Origin: Thalassospira lucentensis MCCC 1A00383 = DSM 14000
Lineage (GTDB): Bacteria > Pseudomonadota > Alphaproteobacteria > Rhodospirillales > Thalassospiraceae
Direction of reading: 5' to 3'
Assembly (NCBI RefSeq): GCF_000421265.1
Contig: NZ_ATWN01000001.1
Span: 806,001 to 870,000 of the forward strand
DNA length: 64,000 nt
Shown here: in pieces, positions 46,877-55,963 of the stretch
How positions within the stretch are numbered: position 1 is the first letter of the stretch
How the letters are laid out: the number at the start of each line of letters is the position of its first letter
Made by a program: the position numbers and the translations under genes
Notes under the pieces: model-generated
What the model saw: the letters and a program-made list of their open reading frames with translations, nothing else
Told to the model about the DNA's origin: nothing
Database searches by the model: none

Positions 46877-46961
46877 CATCAACGCCTAACAACCGAAATT
46901 TCGATCATCACGGCCCAATCGGGCCGTTTTGTTTCACGACTTGCGCGAAGGATTTGCGGCC

Positions 46962-48527
46962 ATGACCGGGCACAAACAGCCCTATTACATCACGACACCG
47001 ATCTATTACGTCAATGACAAGCCACATATTGGCCATGCCTATACCACCTTGGCATGTGACGTATTGGCCCGCTTTAAGCGCCTTGACGGTTTTGATGTGA
47101 TGTTCCTGACCGGTACGGATGAACACGGTCAGAAAGTCGATAAATCTGCTGCGGCCAAAGGCATTGATCCGCAGACCTTTACCGATCAAGTGTCGCAGAA
47201 CTTTCGCGATCTGGCCGGACACATGAATTTTTCCAATGACGATTTCATCCGCACCACGGAAGAACGTCATAAGAAAGCATGTCAGGCATTGTGGAAGACG
47301 TTGCTTGAAAAGGGCGAGATATATCTTGGATCCTATGACGGTTGGTATTCGGTCCGCGACGAAGCATTCTACGCCGAAAAAGAACTGATCGAAAAAGACG
47401 GTGAAAAAATCGCACCGACGGGAGCTCCCGTCGAGTGGGTGTCGGAACCGAGCTATTTCTTCAAGCTGTCGGCTTGGGGTGATCGTCTTTTGAAATTCTA
47501 TGACGACAACCCCGATTTCATCGCACCACCGTCACGTCGTAACGAAGTCATCAGCTTTGTTAAGGGTGGCATGCACGATCTTTCGGTATCACGCACAAGC
47601 TTTAAATGGGGTGTGCCGGTACCGAATGATGAAGATCACGTCATGTATGTCTGGCTTGATGCGCTGACCAACTATTTGACCGCCATTGGCTATCCAGACG
47701 TCGATCCGGCCAAACTTGAAAAATTCTGGCCGGCGGACCTGCATATGGTTGGAAAAGACATCTTGCGCTTCCACGCTGTGTATTGGCCGACATTCCTGCT
47801 TGCAGCAGGCATCGCGCCGCCCAAACGTGTGTTTGCGCACGGCTGGTGGACCAACGAAGGTCAGAAGATTTCCAAGTCAATCGGCAACGTCATTGATCCT
47901 TATGATCTGACGGAACGCTATGGCCTTGATCAAACCCGTTATTTCCTGCTGCGCGAAGTCCCGTTTGGCAATGATGGTGATTTTGGCCATCGCGCCATGG
48001 TCAGCCGGATGAACAGTGAATTGGCCAACGACCTTGGCAATATGTGCCAGCGCGTGTTGTCGATGATCCATAAAAACTGCAGTGCAGCGGTTCCGACGCC
48101 GGGTGAATTCACAGATGCCGACAAGGATATTCTTGGTAAAGCATACGTCATGCTCGATACCGTGCGTCCGCTGTTTGACGAGCAGGCCTTCCACAAGGCA
48201 CTTGAAGCAATCTGGAGCTTGGTGGGCGATGCCAATCGCTATGTCGACGAAATGGCGCCTTGGGGCTTAAAGAAAACCGATCCGGCACGTATGGAAACAG
48301 TTCTTTATGTTCTGGCCGAAGTTATCCGCCATGTCGGGATCCTTGTTCAACCCATCATGCCAGATTCCGCAGCAAAGATTCTTGATCTTCTGGTTCTTGC
48401 CGATGACAAACGCGGCTTTGAAACCCTTGGTCCTGATCACGCATTGGCAGTTGGCACCGAGTTGCCCAAACCCGAAGGCGTCTTCCCACGCTTTGTTGAC
48501 CCGGAAGCCGAAGGAGAGAAGGCATGA
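46962..48527 (+). CDS. metG: Methionyl-tRNA synthetase
   Basis: 521 residues from MTGHKQPYYIT (AAGGA upstream; frame open to 46929). Class I signatures HIGH (22-25) and KISKS (about residue 300) are present, as are TGTDEHGQKV and the anticodon-binding helical domain. The C-terminal tRNA-binding EMAP/Trbp111 domain is missing, as usual for this short form. It charges tRNA-Met. The TGA overlaps the tatD ATG. Confidence 0.95.
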   Translation: MTGHKQPYYITTPIYYVNDKPHIGHAYTTLACDVLARFKRLDGFDVMFLTGTDEHGQKVDKSAAAKGIDPQTFTDQVSQNFRDLAGHMNFSNDDFIRTTEERHKKACQALWKTLLEKGEIYLGSYDGWYSVRDEAFYAEKELIEKDGEKIAPTGAPVEWVSEPSYFFKLSAWGDRLLKFYDDNPDFIAPPSRRNEVISFVKGGMHDLSVSRTSFKWGVPVPNDEDHVMYVWLDALTNYLTAIGYPDVDPAKLEKFWPADLHMVGKDILRFHAVYWPTFLLAAGIAPPKRVFAHGWWTNEGQKISKSIGNVIDPYDLTERYGLDQTRYFLLREVPFGNDGDFGHRAMVSRMNSELANDLGNMCQRVLSMIHKNCSAAVPTPGEFTDADKDILGKAYVMLDTVRPLFDEQAFHKALEAIWSLVGDANRYVDEMAPWGLKKTDPARMETVLYVLAEVIRHVGILVQPIMPDSAAKILDLLVLADDKRGFETLGPDHALAVGTELPKPEGVFPRFVDPEAEGEKA

Positions 48528-49342
48528 ATGTCGCTCTTGTCGACAGCCACTGCCATCTGGACTACCCGCAATTTGCCGATGATTTTGCCGGAACCGTCGC
48601 GCGTGCGAAAAATGCCGGTGTTGGCATGATGGTCAGCATCGGCGTGAAACTGACAACGTTCGATCAGGTTCGTGCGGTTGCCGCGCAGGCAGACCATATT
48701 TATTGCACGATCGGGGTTCATCCGCACGAGGCGGGCGAGGAGGGGATATCAACCCCCGATGCCCTGATCGAAAAGGCGTCTGATCCCAAAATCATTGGTA
48801 TCGGTGAAAGCGGCCTTGATTATTTCTATGATAATGCCCCGCGCGATGCACAGCAGGAAAGCTTCCGTGCGCATATCGCGGCCTGTCGTGAAACCGGGTT
48901 GCCCTTGATCGTTCACACCCGGGACGCGGATGATGACACGATGGATATTCTTGAAGAAGAATATGAAAAGGGGCCGTTTCCCGGCCTTATCCATTGTTTT
49001 TCAAGTTCTGCGGCCTTGGCGCAGCGAGCCTTGAAAATCGGATTTTACATTTCGTGTTCGGGCATCATCACGTTTAACTCCGCCAAGGAAATTCGTGCCG
49101 CTCTTGAAGATGTGCCGCTGGATCGGTTGCTGGTTGAGACAGATGCGCCATATCTGGCACCTGTACCAAAACGTGGCAAACCCAATGAACCCAGTTATGT
49201 CGCCCATACGGCGGCAAAATTGGCGGAAATTAAAGGTGTCAGCGTCGAAGAAATCGCCCGGGTCACGACGGACAATTTCTTTAATCTGTTTACCAAGGCC
49301 GATCGCAACAACCTTCTGGCGCTGGGGGATGGCGCACAGTGA
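48524..49342 (+). CDS. TatD-family metal-dependent deoxyribonuclease
   Basis: 272 residues; start ATG overlaps the metG stop (ATGA). Metal ligands of the TIM-barrel amidohydrolase fold: H9 and H11 in DSHCHLD, the Glu of GIGESGLDYFY, His of IVHTRDADDDT, His of LIHCFSS, and Asp of VETDAPYLAP. TatD/YcfH proteins are 3'-5' DNases linked to repair; exact role here unproven. Stop overlaps the next gene's GTG. Confidence 0.9.
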   Translation: MNVALVDSHCHLDYPQFADDFAGTVARAKNAGVGMMVSIGVKLTTFDQVRAVAAQADHIYCTIGVHPHEAGEEGISTPDALIEKASDPKIIGIGESGLDYFYDNAPRDAQQESFRAHIAACRETGLPLIVHTRDADDDTMDILEEEYEKGPFPGLIHCFSSSAALAQRALKIGFYISCSGIITFNSAKEIRAALEDVPLDRLLVETDAPYLAPVPKRGKPNEPSYVAHTAAKLAEIKGVSVEEIARVTTDNFFNLFTKADRNNLLALGDGAQ

Positions 49343-50112
49343 CGAAAATAACCATTCTGGGCTGTGGATCATCAAATGGTGTGCCATCTGTTGGCCTGGG
49401 ATGGGGGCAGTGCGACCCGAAAAACCCGAAAAACCGACGCTTGCGCAGCTCAATCCTGATAGAGGAAGCCGGCAAGAAGATACTGGTCGATGTGACTCCT
49501 GACTTTCGTCAGCAAGCATTGTCTCACGATATCAATCATCTTGACGCAATCCTGTTTACACATGCGCATGCCGATCACGTCCACGGTATTGACGATGTGC
49601 GTTGGCTCAATGTTGCAATGGGACAACCGATCGACATTTACGCATCGGCGCAGACAATCTCGGACATTGATCATCGGTTTGCTTATGTCTTTACGCCGCT
49701 TCCTGACGGCGTTGAGTTCTTTTTTAAACCGGTACTGGTGCCGCATGTGATCTCTGGACCGTTTGAGGCAGCAGGGGTCCCAATAACAGTTTTCTCGCAG
49801 GATCACGGCTACTGCGAGACGTTAGGCTTTAAGATCGGGAAGTTTGCCTATTCGACCGACGTGGTTGATTTCCCCGAGGCGTCCAAACAACACCTCTATG
49901 ATCTTGATGTCTGGGTCGTCGATTGCCTGCACCATAAACCGCACAACACACATGCCCATGTTGAAAAGCTGTTGGGCTGGGTTGAGGAGTTCAAACCCAA
50001 GCAGGTCTATATGACCCACATGAGCATCCAGTTTGATTACGCGAAGGCGATGGCGGATACACCGTACAATGTTGAACCTGCGTATGACGGGCTTGTTATT
50101 AACGTGAACTGA
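49339..50112 (+). CDS. PhnP-like MBL-fold metallo-hydrolase
   Basis: 257 residues with a GTG start at 49339 overlapping the tatD stop (GTGA). The metallo-beta-lactamase motif HAHADH is at 75-80, with further ligands in YSTDVVDF and MTHMS. The N-terminus LGCGSSNGVPSVGLGWGQCD is the PhnP/YycJ-like form, related to cyclic phosphodiesterases. The four-gene overlap chain metG-tatD-MBL is common in alphaproteobacteria. It is the last core gene before the island. Confidence 0.88.
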   Translation: MTKITILGCGSSNGVPSVGLGWGQCDPKNPKNRRLRSSILIEEAGKKILVDVTPDFRQQALSHDINHLDAILFTHAHADHVHGIDDVRWLNVAMGQPIDIYASAQTISDIDHRFAYVFTPLPDGVEFFFKPVLVPHVISGPFEAAGVPITVFSQDHGYCETLGFKIGKFAYSTDVVDFPEASKQHLYDLDVWVVDCLHHKPHNTHAHVEKLLGWVEEFKPKQVYMTHMSIQFDYAKAMADTPYNVEPAYDGLVINVN

Positions 50113-50128
50113 TCAGAACGAGCGTTTC

Positions 50129-50163
50129 ACGGAGCCGGATTGTTAGAGGAAAAAGGGCTCCGT
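50129..50163 (+). terminator. Weak terminator-like hairpin after the MBL gene
   Basis: ACGGAGCC (50129-50136) and GGCTCCGT (50156-50163) pair perfectly across a 19-nt loop, followed by TCTCC without a proper T-run. Confidence 0.4.
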
Positions 50164-50223
50164 TCTCCTATGCCGATTAGGGTCAAATAGTGCCATTTCG
50201 GGTTCTGTTGCTATTCATTTTGG

Positions 50224-50280
50224 GCGCTTTGACAGTGAAGAAGTGTAAGCCATAGGCTCACTTCTTCACTGTCAAAGTGC
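50224..50280. repeat. Long near-perfect inverted repeat at the island edge
   Basis: Arms of about 26 bp (from 50224 and ending at 50280) share CTTTGACAGTGAAGAAGTG and its complement, with a loop centred on ATA at 50252. There is no T-run, so it is not a standard terminator. It marks the transition from the packed core genes to the island; a small non-autonomous element or a recombination scar are possible readings. Confidence 0.7.
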
Positions 50281-50528
50281 AACCAGCCTATCCACTTCGT
50301 GTTGCCTTTCACATTTTTCCAAAATGTTGCGTTGAGAAATTTGCTCCGCACGTGAGAATGAACTCTTCAGCCCCATATCAGTGTCCGCGTTGTGACGAAT
50401 ACGCTAGAATCCCCCAACAAGCCTTAAGGGTGGTCCAGTCATTACAATCGTATCCGTATGTGCCGCAGTCGCTTCTTTCAACTGGTCACGTGCCAGAGTT
50501 AAAAGGCCATTGCGGGGGCTTCGGTGAA
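50281..50528. other. Gene-free junction between core genome and island
   Basis: No supported reading frame on either strand. Sequence character changes here toward that of the island. I cannot find a target-site duplication or an att-like repeat. Confidence 0.3.
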
Positions 50529-50816
50529 TTAACTTGACCCGTCTGTGTGAACAGCCCCTGGAATTGTAGACACCAGACCCTTCGCACTCATCAGAAGAAC
50601 CATAAACAAGTGGAACATCCAAAATGGTGGCGCCTCGACAATACAAGTGATCAGGAAAACGCCCGCGATGCCGGTTAAGGCGAACAATCCGCCGGTCAGA
50701 ATTCGCGCAGACCCAAATAACATGACCAAACGGGCATTCGCGAAAGCGGACAGCGCGATTCCGGCGCCGAGAGTTGCAAAATAGCCGGCGAACCCCGTCG
50801 TGATGCCGTACCCCTC

Positions 50817-51166
50817 CGACCGGTTGCGCATGGCCTGTTTCAAGGCCCTGACGACTTCAGATGCCGCCATGCTGTGGCTCAGCATATGCCCCATGATCTT
50901 GCGCGAGAAGGCGTCTGTGACCAAGGATAGATAATGCACACCTTCATCACTCTCGACATAGGTAATGTCGCTGACAAAGACTTGCTCTGGGCGGCTGGGT
51001 TTGCGTCCAACCAAAAGATTTGGATGCTTTCTAATCCAGTGCTTGCTGAAGGTGGTTTTGGTATAATTCTTCTTTGGGCGGATCAGGAGGCGATGCGCGC
51101 GCAGTTCGGATAAGTACTTTTTTGGCAGACCCGCTCCATATTCCTGACCCATGATGGTGATCATGC
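50817..51166 (-). mobile_element. IS3-type transposase (OrfB, rve core) internal fragment
   Basis: Contains the first two acidic residues of the integrase core (Asp of VSDITY and Asp of LVTDAFSRK) and stops at ALKQAMRNRS before the third. Both ends are truncated by other families. Confidence 0.75.
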
Positions 51167-51416
51167 CATGGCGTGTCAGATGAGGTGTTTGCTTGATCTG
51201 CTCATGGATGAAATCTCGATGTTCAACCAGCACACGTTTGCGATGACCGCCCATTTTTCCCGGCGCAACACTCCCTGTAGAGCGGTAACGTTGATGCCAT
51301 TTGACCACAGATGAAACTGCGATTTCAAAACGAGCGGCGACCGCCCGGCAGCTCTCTCCTGCCAGAACTGCAGCGACAACACGGTCTCGAAGATCACTCG
51401 AATAAGGTCGGGGCAT
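51167..51416 (-). mobile_element. IS630-type transposase N-terminal fragment
   Basis: Covers the DNA-binding domain only, ending near HRDFIHEQIKQTPHLT. The catalytic DDE domain is missing. No matching terminal repeat was found. Confidence 0.72.
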
Positions 51417-51549
51417 GGATGCTGACCTCCTCATCCAGCATCCATCTTGAATCACAAATCTGCTACTTTGGGAATCCCCTATCGATTCTGATAAGGTGTG
51501 AAACGCTCTAGCCAGGCCCTTTTCAATCCGCCATCAAACGACAGAGCCG

Positions 51550-52587
51550 TCATTCCAGGCCGTCTGGAATAGACACGCCCAATTTGGAGGCGAACGCGCA
51601 CAGACGTGTCACGGTACCAGCGGGCAGGGGTATTCCATCACTCGATCTCATGCGGGCAGTCGTGGCTCCCCGCTCACCGGGCAAAAGGACTGCGTCGTTA
51701 CCTGCCACAGGCTCTAGCCGGTGAATTGCGTCGGCGAGGCGTGCAACTTCGTCGCCAAATGTGTCTTGCTCCCCGAACGCGACAGGGTTGATGGCCATCA
51801 CGAGACCATTGAAGCCGCCCTTTTTTATCCCGGTAAGCACCGGCCCGATAACGGCATTCCCGGCAAGTACACTGGCCAGCATCTCGATCATCAAGGACAG
51901 ACCAGATCCCTTCGCACCAGCCATAGGCAGAAGCGCCGCGACAGTGTTCGGATCGGTGGCTGGATTGCCGTCTGCGTCGATGGCCCAACCTTCCGGAATG
52001 CTCCGTCCCGCGTCCTTGGCTGCCATGATCTTACCCAGTGCGACCGATGCGGTAGACATGTCCAGAACAATCGGATCCTTGCCGTCGGCGACCGGAAACG
52101 CGATCGAAAGGGGGTTGGTCGAAAGGGCTTCCCCCTTGGCGCCGAAATAGCTCATCAGCGGTTTGGACGCCGTCATTGCGATGCCGACCAAGCCCCTTTC
52201 TGCCAACGCTGTGGTGAAATAGCCAATGGCCCCTGCATGGCTGATAGCGCGGGCTGCGCACCAGCCGATGCCGAACTTGTCCGCGCTCCGGGCGGCCCTT
52301 TCGACGGCCTCATTCATTCCGACAGCGCCTGGGCATTTGCCACCATCCAGAACGGTCACTGCTCCGAATTCCCGGACCGTCGTGATCGACCCGCCCGATC
52401 TCATCAGACCAAGCTCGATCATTTCGATGTAGCGCGGAATTCGAAGCACACCGTGGCTGTCCACGCCGCGTAGATTCGCCCAGACTAGGAGTTCGGCAGT
52501 CTGCGCGGCATCCGCGGGAGAGAAACCGCCCGCGGTGAGGATATCATTGGCAAAGCTGCGCAAAGCGCCGGCTTGAATCGTCGGCAT
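51550..52587 (-). CDS. Ldh2/malate dehydrogenase-family oxidoreductase
   Basis: 345 residues of the NAD(P)-dependent malate/L-lactate/ureidoglycolate/sulfolactate dehydrogenase family (Ldh2, ComC, AllD). Typical segments: WANLRGVDSHGVLRIPRY near residue 37 (catalytic His), ISHAGAIGYF, and STNPLSIAFP. It reduces a 2-oxo acid to a 2-hydroxy acid or the reverse. Last gene of the minus-strand catabolic operon, 16 bp after the alpha/beta hydrolase. Substrate not determined; GC-rich like the rest of the island. Confidence 0.87.
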   Translation of the reverse strand: MPTIQAGALRSFANDILTAGGFSPADAAQTAELLVWANLRGVDSHGVLRIPRYIEMIELGLMRSGGSITTVREFGAVTVLDGGKCPGAVGMNEAVERAARSADKFGIGWCAARAISHAGAIGYFTTALAERGLVGIAMTASKPLMSYFGAKGEALSTNPLSIAFPVADGKDPIVLDMSTASVALGKIMAAKDAGRSIPEGWAIDADGNPATDPNTVAALLPMAGAKGSGLSLMIEMLASVLAGNAVIGPVLTGIKKGGFNGLVMAINPVAFGEQDTFGDEVARLADAIHRLEPVAGNDAVLLPGERGATTARMRSSDGIPLPAGTVTRLCAFASKLGVSIPDGLE

Positions 52588-52603
52588 TTGTTAACCCTCC
52601 GGA

Positions 52604-53482
52604 TCAGGTTGTCAGCGGCGTAGGGAAGAACTTGTCGAGCCACCCCTTCATCATCGCCTTTGTGCGGGGCGCATCGTTGGGTGCGAGCGGAAAGTGTGCA
52701 GTCGTGTCGATAAGCATCAGCTCTTTCGGGTGACCAGCCTTTTCCCACATGCGCACCGACTCGATGGTCGGCGTGATGGTGTCGTTGGCGGTGTGGAACA
52801 GCAGCAGCGGGCGCGGCGCGATGTTGGCGACGACGTCGTCAGCGCGGAAGTTGCGCATCGACCAGGCGGTCTCGGTCGGAATCTCCATGATCGCCTTGGG
52901 GGACAGGTTCTTGCGCAGGGCGGGCGGAATCGGCACGGCATCAAAGCGGCTCATCCAGGCGCTTTCACCGGTGTCGTGCTTATGGGCGCGGCCCTCGTCG
53001 AGGATGTCCACGAACTTGTTCCAGCTTTCCTCGGTCGGATGCTGGCCACGGAACTTGCGTTCGCCATCGCCCCAACCGCAGGAAGACAGGCAGCAGGCGA
53101 CGCGTTCGTCGACACCGGCGGTATAGACCGAAACGGCGGCACCAAAGCTGTGCCCGGTGATGCCGATGCGCTTGGGATCGACTTCCGGCCGCTTGGCCAG
53201 GAAGGTCAGCGCGTTTTTGGCGTCGGCAACCTGATCCATGCAGCGGACCTGCGCCCGTTCACCTTCACTCTCGCCGCAACAACGGAAATCAAAGCGCAAC
53301 GCTACATAGCCGAACTGCTCCATCATCTCGGCCTGGATCTGCGCATGGCTTTCGTCCTTGGAGCCGACGAAGCCATGGCAGACGATGAAGGCTGGTAGCC
53401 GCGTGCCGTCGAAGCCGTCGGGAATGTGGATTACGCCGGACAGTTTCAGCCCGTCGGATTCGAATGTCACCTGTTCCTGCAT
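52604..53482 (-). CDS. Alpha/beta hydrolase (esterase/C-C hydrolase-like)
   Basis: 292 residues. Nucleophile elbow GHSFG at 110-114 (Ser112), oxyanion region HGFVGSKDE, probable acid in FHTANDTITP and His in DTTAHFPLAP. The fold covers esterases, dienelactone-type and C-C bond hydrolases. Placement beside an extradiol dioxygenase is compatible with hydrolysing a ring-fission product or releasing an ester substrate; neither is proven. Confidence 0.82.
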   Translation of the reverse strand: MQEQVTFESDGLKLSGVIHIPDGFDGTRLPAFIVCHGFVGSKDESHAQIQAEMMEQFGYVALRFDFRCCGESEGERAQVRCMDQVADAKNALTFLAKRPEVDPKRIGITGHSFGAAVSVYTAGVDERVACCLSSCGWGDGERKFRGQHPTEESWNKFVDILDEGRAHKHDTGESAWMSRFDAVPIPPALRKNLSPKAIMEIPTETAWSMRNFRADDVVANIAPRPLLLFHTANDTITPTIESVRMWEKAGHPKELMLIDTTAHFPLAPNDAPRTKAMMKGWLDKFFPTPLTT

Positions 53483-53509
53483 GGGAATTTTCCTTTCGCG
53501 ATGACCGGA

Positions 53510-54937
53510 TTAACCGGCGTTGATGTATGCTGTTTTGACGGTCGAGTAGAACTCACGGGCATAGGCACCCTGTTCACGTGGTCCAAAGCTCGACCCTTTG
53601 CGCCCACCAAAGGGCGTGTGGAAATCGACACCCGCCGTGGGCAGGTTGACGGTGACCATGCCCGCTTGCGACTTGCGGCGGAAATCGCTGGCGTGTTTGA
53701 GGCTGGCCGTGCAGATGCCCGAGGTGAGGCCGAATGGCGTGTCGTTCGCGACTCTCAGCGCCTCGTCATAGTCACGGACGCGGATCACCGCCGCGACCGG
53801 ACCAAAGATTTCCTCGCGTGCGATGGTCATGTCGTTGGTGCAGCCGGTGAACAGGGCAGGGCGCTGGAAGAACCCCGCCGTCTCGCGGCTCAACACCTCG
53901 CCCCCGATTTCGCGCGCGGCGCCTTCGGCCTCGCCCTTGGCGATGTACTCCAGATTGCTGTCAAGTTGGCTCTGGTCGACGACGGGACCGATCTGCGTGC
54001 CGTCGTTGAGGGCATGACCAACATTCAATCCCGCAATGGCGTCCCTCAGGGCGGCGACGAAGCGGTCGTGAATGCCCTCGGTGACGATCAGCCGCGACGA
54101 GGCGGTGCAACGCTGGCCGGTCGAGAAATACGCGCCGTCCAGACAAGCACGGACGGCGGTGTCCAGATCGGCGTCGTCGAGAACCACCATCGGATTCTTG
54201 CCGCCCATCTCAAGCTGGAAGCGGCGCTGCCTCTTGGCTGATTCCATGGCGATCATCGCGCCGGTTCCGGTCGAACCCGTAAAGGAAATCGCGTCCAGAT
54301 CGCCCTCGATCATGGTTTGGCCGACGCTGCGGCCGGGCCCCATCACAAGATTGACGACCCCGGCTGGGGCGCCCGCGCGGTGAATGATGTCGACAAGAGC
54401 ATGGGCCGAGGCAGGCACAAGGCTCGCCGGTTTGAATACCACGGTGTTGCCATGCGCGAGCGCGGGCGCGATTTTCCACGCGGGGATTGCGATGGGGAAG
54501 TTCCACGGCGTGATAAGACCGACGACACCGGCGGGTTCGCGCGTGACGGCGACCTCGATGCCAGGCCTGGTGGAAGCGCCGGCTTCGCCGGTCAGGCGCA
54601 GCGCTTCGCCCGCGAAGAAATCGAAAATCTGGGCGGCCCGTCCGACTTCGGCGGTGGCTTCCGCCCGGGTCTTGCCTTCTTCCCGGGCAAGCAGTGCGCC
54701 AAGCTCGTCGCGACGCGCCATGAGTTCAGCGGCGGTTTTGGAAAGGATCGCGTGACGCTCCAGCGGGGCCGAAAACTGCCAAGTGTCGAAAGCCGCGCGT
54801 GCGGCGGCGATTGCATCAGTTGCGTCCTGCGCTGTGCCGGACGCGAAGTCGCCGATCACGTCGGACGTATCGGACGGGTTGATGTTCGGCACAGCCGTGC
54901 CGTTCACCCATTCCCCTGCGATCAGATTGCCATGCAT
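53510..54937 (-). CDS. NAD(P)-dependent aldehyde dehydrogenase
   Basis: 475 residues, full length. Catalytic Cys277 (STGQRCTAS), general base Glu243 (QLEMGGKNP), Asn146 (TPWNFP), Lys169 (FKPAS) and FTGSTGTG for cofactor binding are present. Closest in style to 2-oxoglutarate-semialdehyde and related semialdehyde dehydrogenases. In this operon it could oxidise a semialdehyde produced by ring cleavage (inference). It starts 16 bp after the dioxygenase gene. Confidence 0.9.
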   Translation of the reverse strand: MHGNLIAGEWVNGTAVPNINPSDTSDVIGDFASGTAQDATDAIAAARAAFDTWQFSAPLERHAILSKTAAELMARRDELGALLAREEGKTRAEATAEVGRAAQIFDFFAGEALRLTGEAGASTRPGIEVAVTREPAGVVGLITPWNFPIAIPAWKIAPALAHGNTVVFKPASLVPASAHALVDIIHRAGAPAGVVNLVMGPGRSVGQTMIEGDLDAISFTGSTGTGAMIAMESAKRQRRFQLEMGGKNPMVVLDDADLDTAVRACLDGAYFSTGQRCTASSRLIVTEGIHDRFVAALRDAIAGLNVGHALNDGTQIGPVVDQSQLDSNLEYIAKGEAEGAAREIGGEVLSRETAGFFQRPALFTGCTNDMTIAREEIFGPVAAVIRVRDYDEALRVANDTPFGLTSGICTASLKHASDFRRKSQAGMVTVNLPTAGVDFHTPFGGRKGSSFGPREQGAYAREFYSTVKTAYINAG

Positions 54938-54953
54938 CGCCGCCGCCTTTCGC

Positions 54954-55859
54954 TTAGCCGAGTTTCATGAACGGGTGGGCATGTTCGCGCCATTCAAGCG
55001 GTGCGGGCGTACCCCACACGTTCATGTCGCGCACGTTGCCGGGGCGTTCGAGATTGGTGATGACGCGCGGCTCGAAATTCGCGTCATCGGCGACGGTCGC
55101 CATCGGCCCGGAAATCTCGACTATGCAGTTCGAGCTGTCGACGTAATAGGCATAGGTATTGTCGCCGGGACGGTGGCGGCCCGGACCCCAGAGGTACTGA
55201 CGGTCATGACGGTCAAGGATATCGCCCAGACGGCAGTACATGTTGAATTCGGTGAATTCGAACGAGTAGTGGTGCAGCCCCGGCGCGGTGCCTTTGACAA
55301 GGCCGAAAATGTGGTGCTGGCGGTTGCCGCCATAGTACCAACTCAGCGCGTAGTTCACCATGCGCTCGGACTGGCGCACGTCGCCAATGGCCATGAGCTG
55401 CGCGGCCGTCGCCTCGGGGTCAGGCGTCAGGATGTTCATGTGGTCCAGCCGACGCGGGCCGACACCATGAGTGTCGTAGCGCGGAACGTACATGTCATCG
55501 CGGGTGGGGGTGTGGATCTCGAAGCGAAGCCCCTCGGGCGTGTCGAAGGTGACACCGGCCTGCACGCAGTCCATCGACGGCTCTTGCGACACCAGTTTGC
55601 AGCCCGCTGCCTCGACTCGCGATGCAGCCTCGCGCACGTCCTCGACACTTAGAGCCTCAAGCCCGATCGTGTTGACCGAGTTCTCTTCTGCTTCGACCAA
55701 GACAAGCTCGGCTGCGCGCCCGTTCGAGCTGAGCCAGACTTGGTTGTCGACCTCTCGGGTGACGCGCAGACCAAGGATGTCCGTGGAATCGCGCACCATG
55801 TCTTCGATGCGGTTGGTGTTGAGTTTTACATGTCCGGCGGCATGAACGATCTGGGCCAT
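54954..55859 (-). CDS. Extradiol ring-cleavage dioxygenase-like VOC protein
   Basis: 301 residues with two vicinal-oxygen-chelate halves. The C-terminal half keeps the iron site of type I extradiol dioxygenases: His140 (RLDHMNI), His196 or His197 (LHHYSFEF) and Glu248 (CIVEISG), with the downstream GPGRHRPGDNTYAYY motif that supplies a catalytic Tyr. The family opens catechol-type rings next to a hydroxyl using Fe(II) and O2. Position in the operon supports a central ring-fission step. A 92-bp gap with two TTT(N)CGAAA motifs separates it from the FAH gene. Confidence 0.83.
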   Translation of the reverse strand: MAQIVHAAGHVKLNTNRIEDMVRDSTDILGLRVTREVDNQVWLSSNGRAAELVLVEAEENSVNTIGLEALSVEDVREAASRVEAAGCKLVSQEPSMDCVQAGVTFDTPEGLRFEIHTPTRDDMYVPRYDTHGVGPRRLDHMNILTPDPEATAAQLMAIGDVRQSERMVNYALSWYYGGNRQHHIFGLVKGTAPGLHHYSFEFTEFNMYCRLGDILDRHDRQYLWGPGRHRPGDNTYAYYVDSSNCIVEISGPMATVADDANFEPRVITNLERPGNVRDMNVWGTPAPLEWREHAHPFMKLG

Positions 55860-55935
55860 CTGGCTCCTCCCATTGATGTCTGCGTTTTCGCGCTTCGAAA
55901 GTCTGCATACAGGCAGAGTCGCTTGAAATCAACAA

Positions 55936-55963
55936 TTTTCGAAAAAAATAATTATTGCGAAAA
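55936..55963. promoter_or_regulatory. TTT(N)CGAAA motif pair upstream of the dioxygenase gene
   Basis: TTTTCGAAAA (55936-55945) is a perfect palindrome; TTGCGAAAA follows at 55955-55963. They lie about 80-100 bp upstream of the dioxygenase start in an otherwise GC-rich region. Confidence 0.4.

Larger units (their letters stand above)
50529..51416 (-). pseudogene. In-frame chimera of three broken genes: IS630-type transposase, IS3-type transposase, Bcr/CflA-type efflux permease
   Basis: A single open frame (about 295 residues from MPRPYSSDLRDRVV) crosses three unrelated families. The first about 85 residues are the helix-turn-helix start of an IS630-type transposase (ESCRAVAARFEIAVSSVVKW). 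The next about 115 are an IS3-type OrfB integrase core (RKHPNLLVGRKPSRPEQVF; VSDITYVESD; SLVTDAFSRKIMG). The last about 90 are a membrane stretch like the C-terminal half of Bcr/CflA drug-efflux proteins (AGYFATLGAGIALSAFANAR). Junctions fall near 51167 and 50816. None of the three parts is complete. Probably a relic of nested insertions and deletions; whether it is expressed is unknown. Confidence 0.75.

Noticed and set aside
50277-50646. Short frames at the core/island junction
   Set aside because: Neither has a recognisable family or ribosome site; one overlaps the end of the chimeric frame in another phase.
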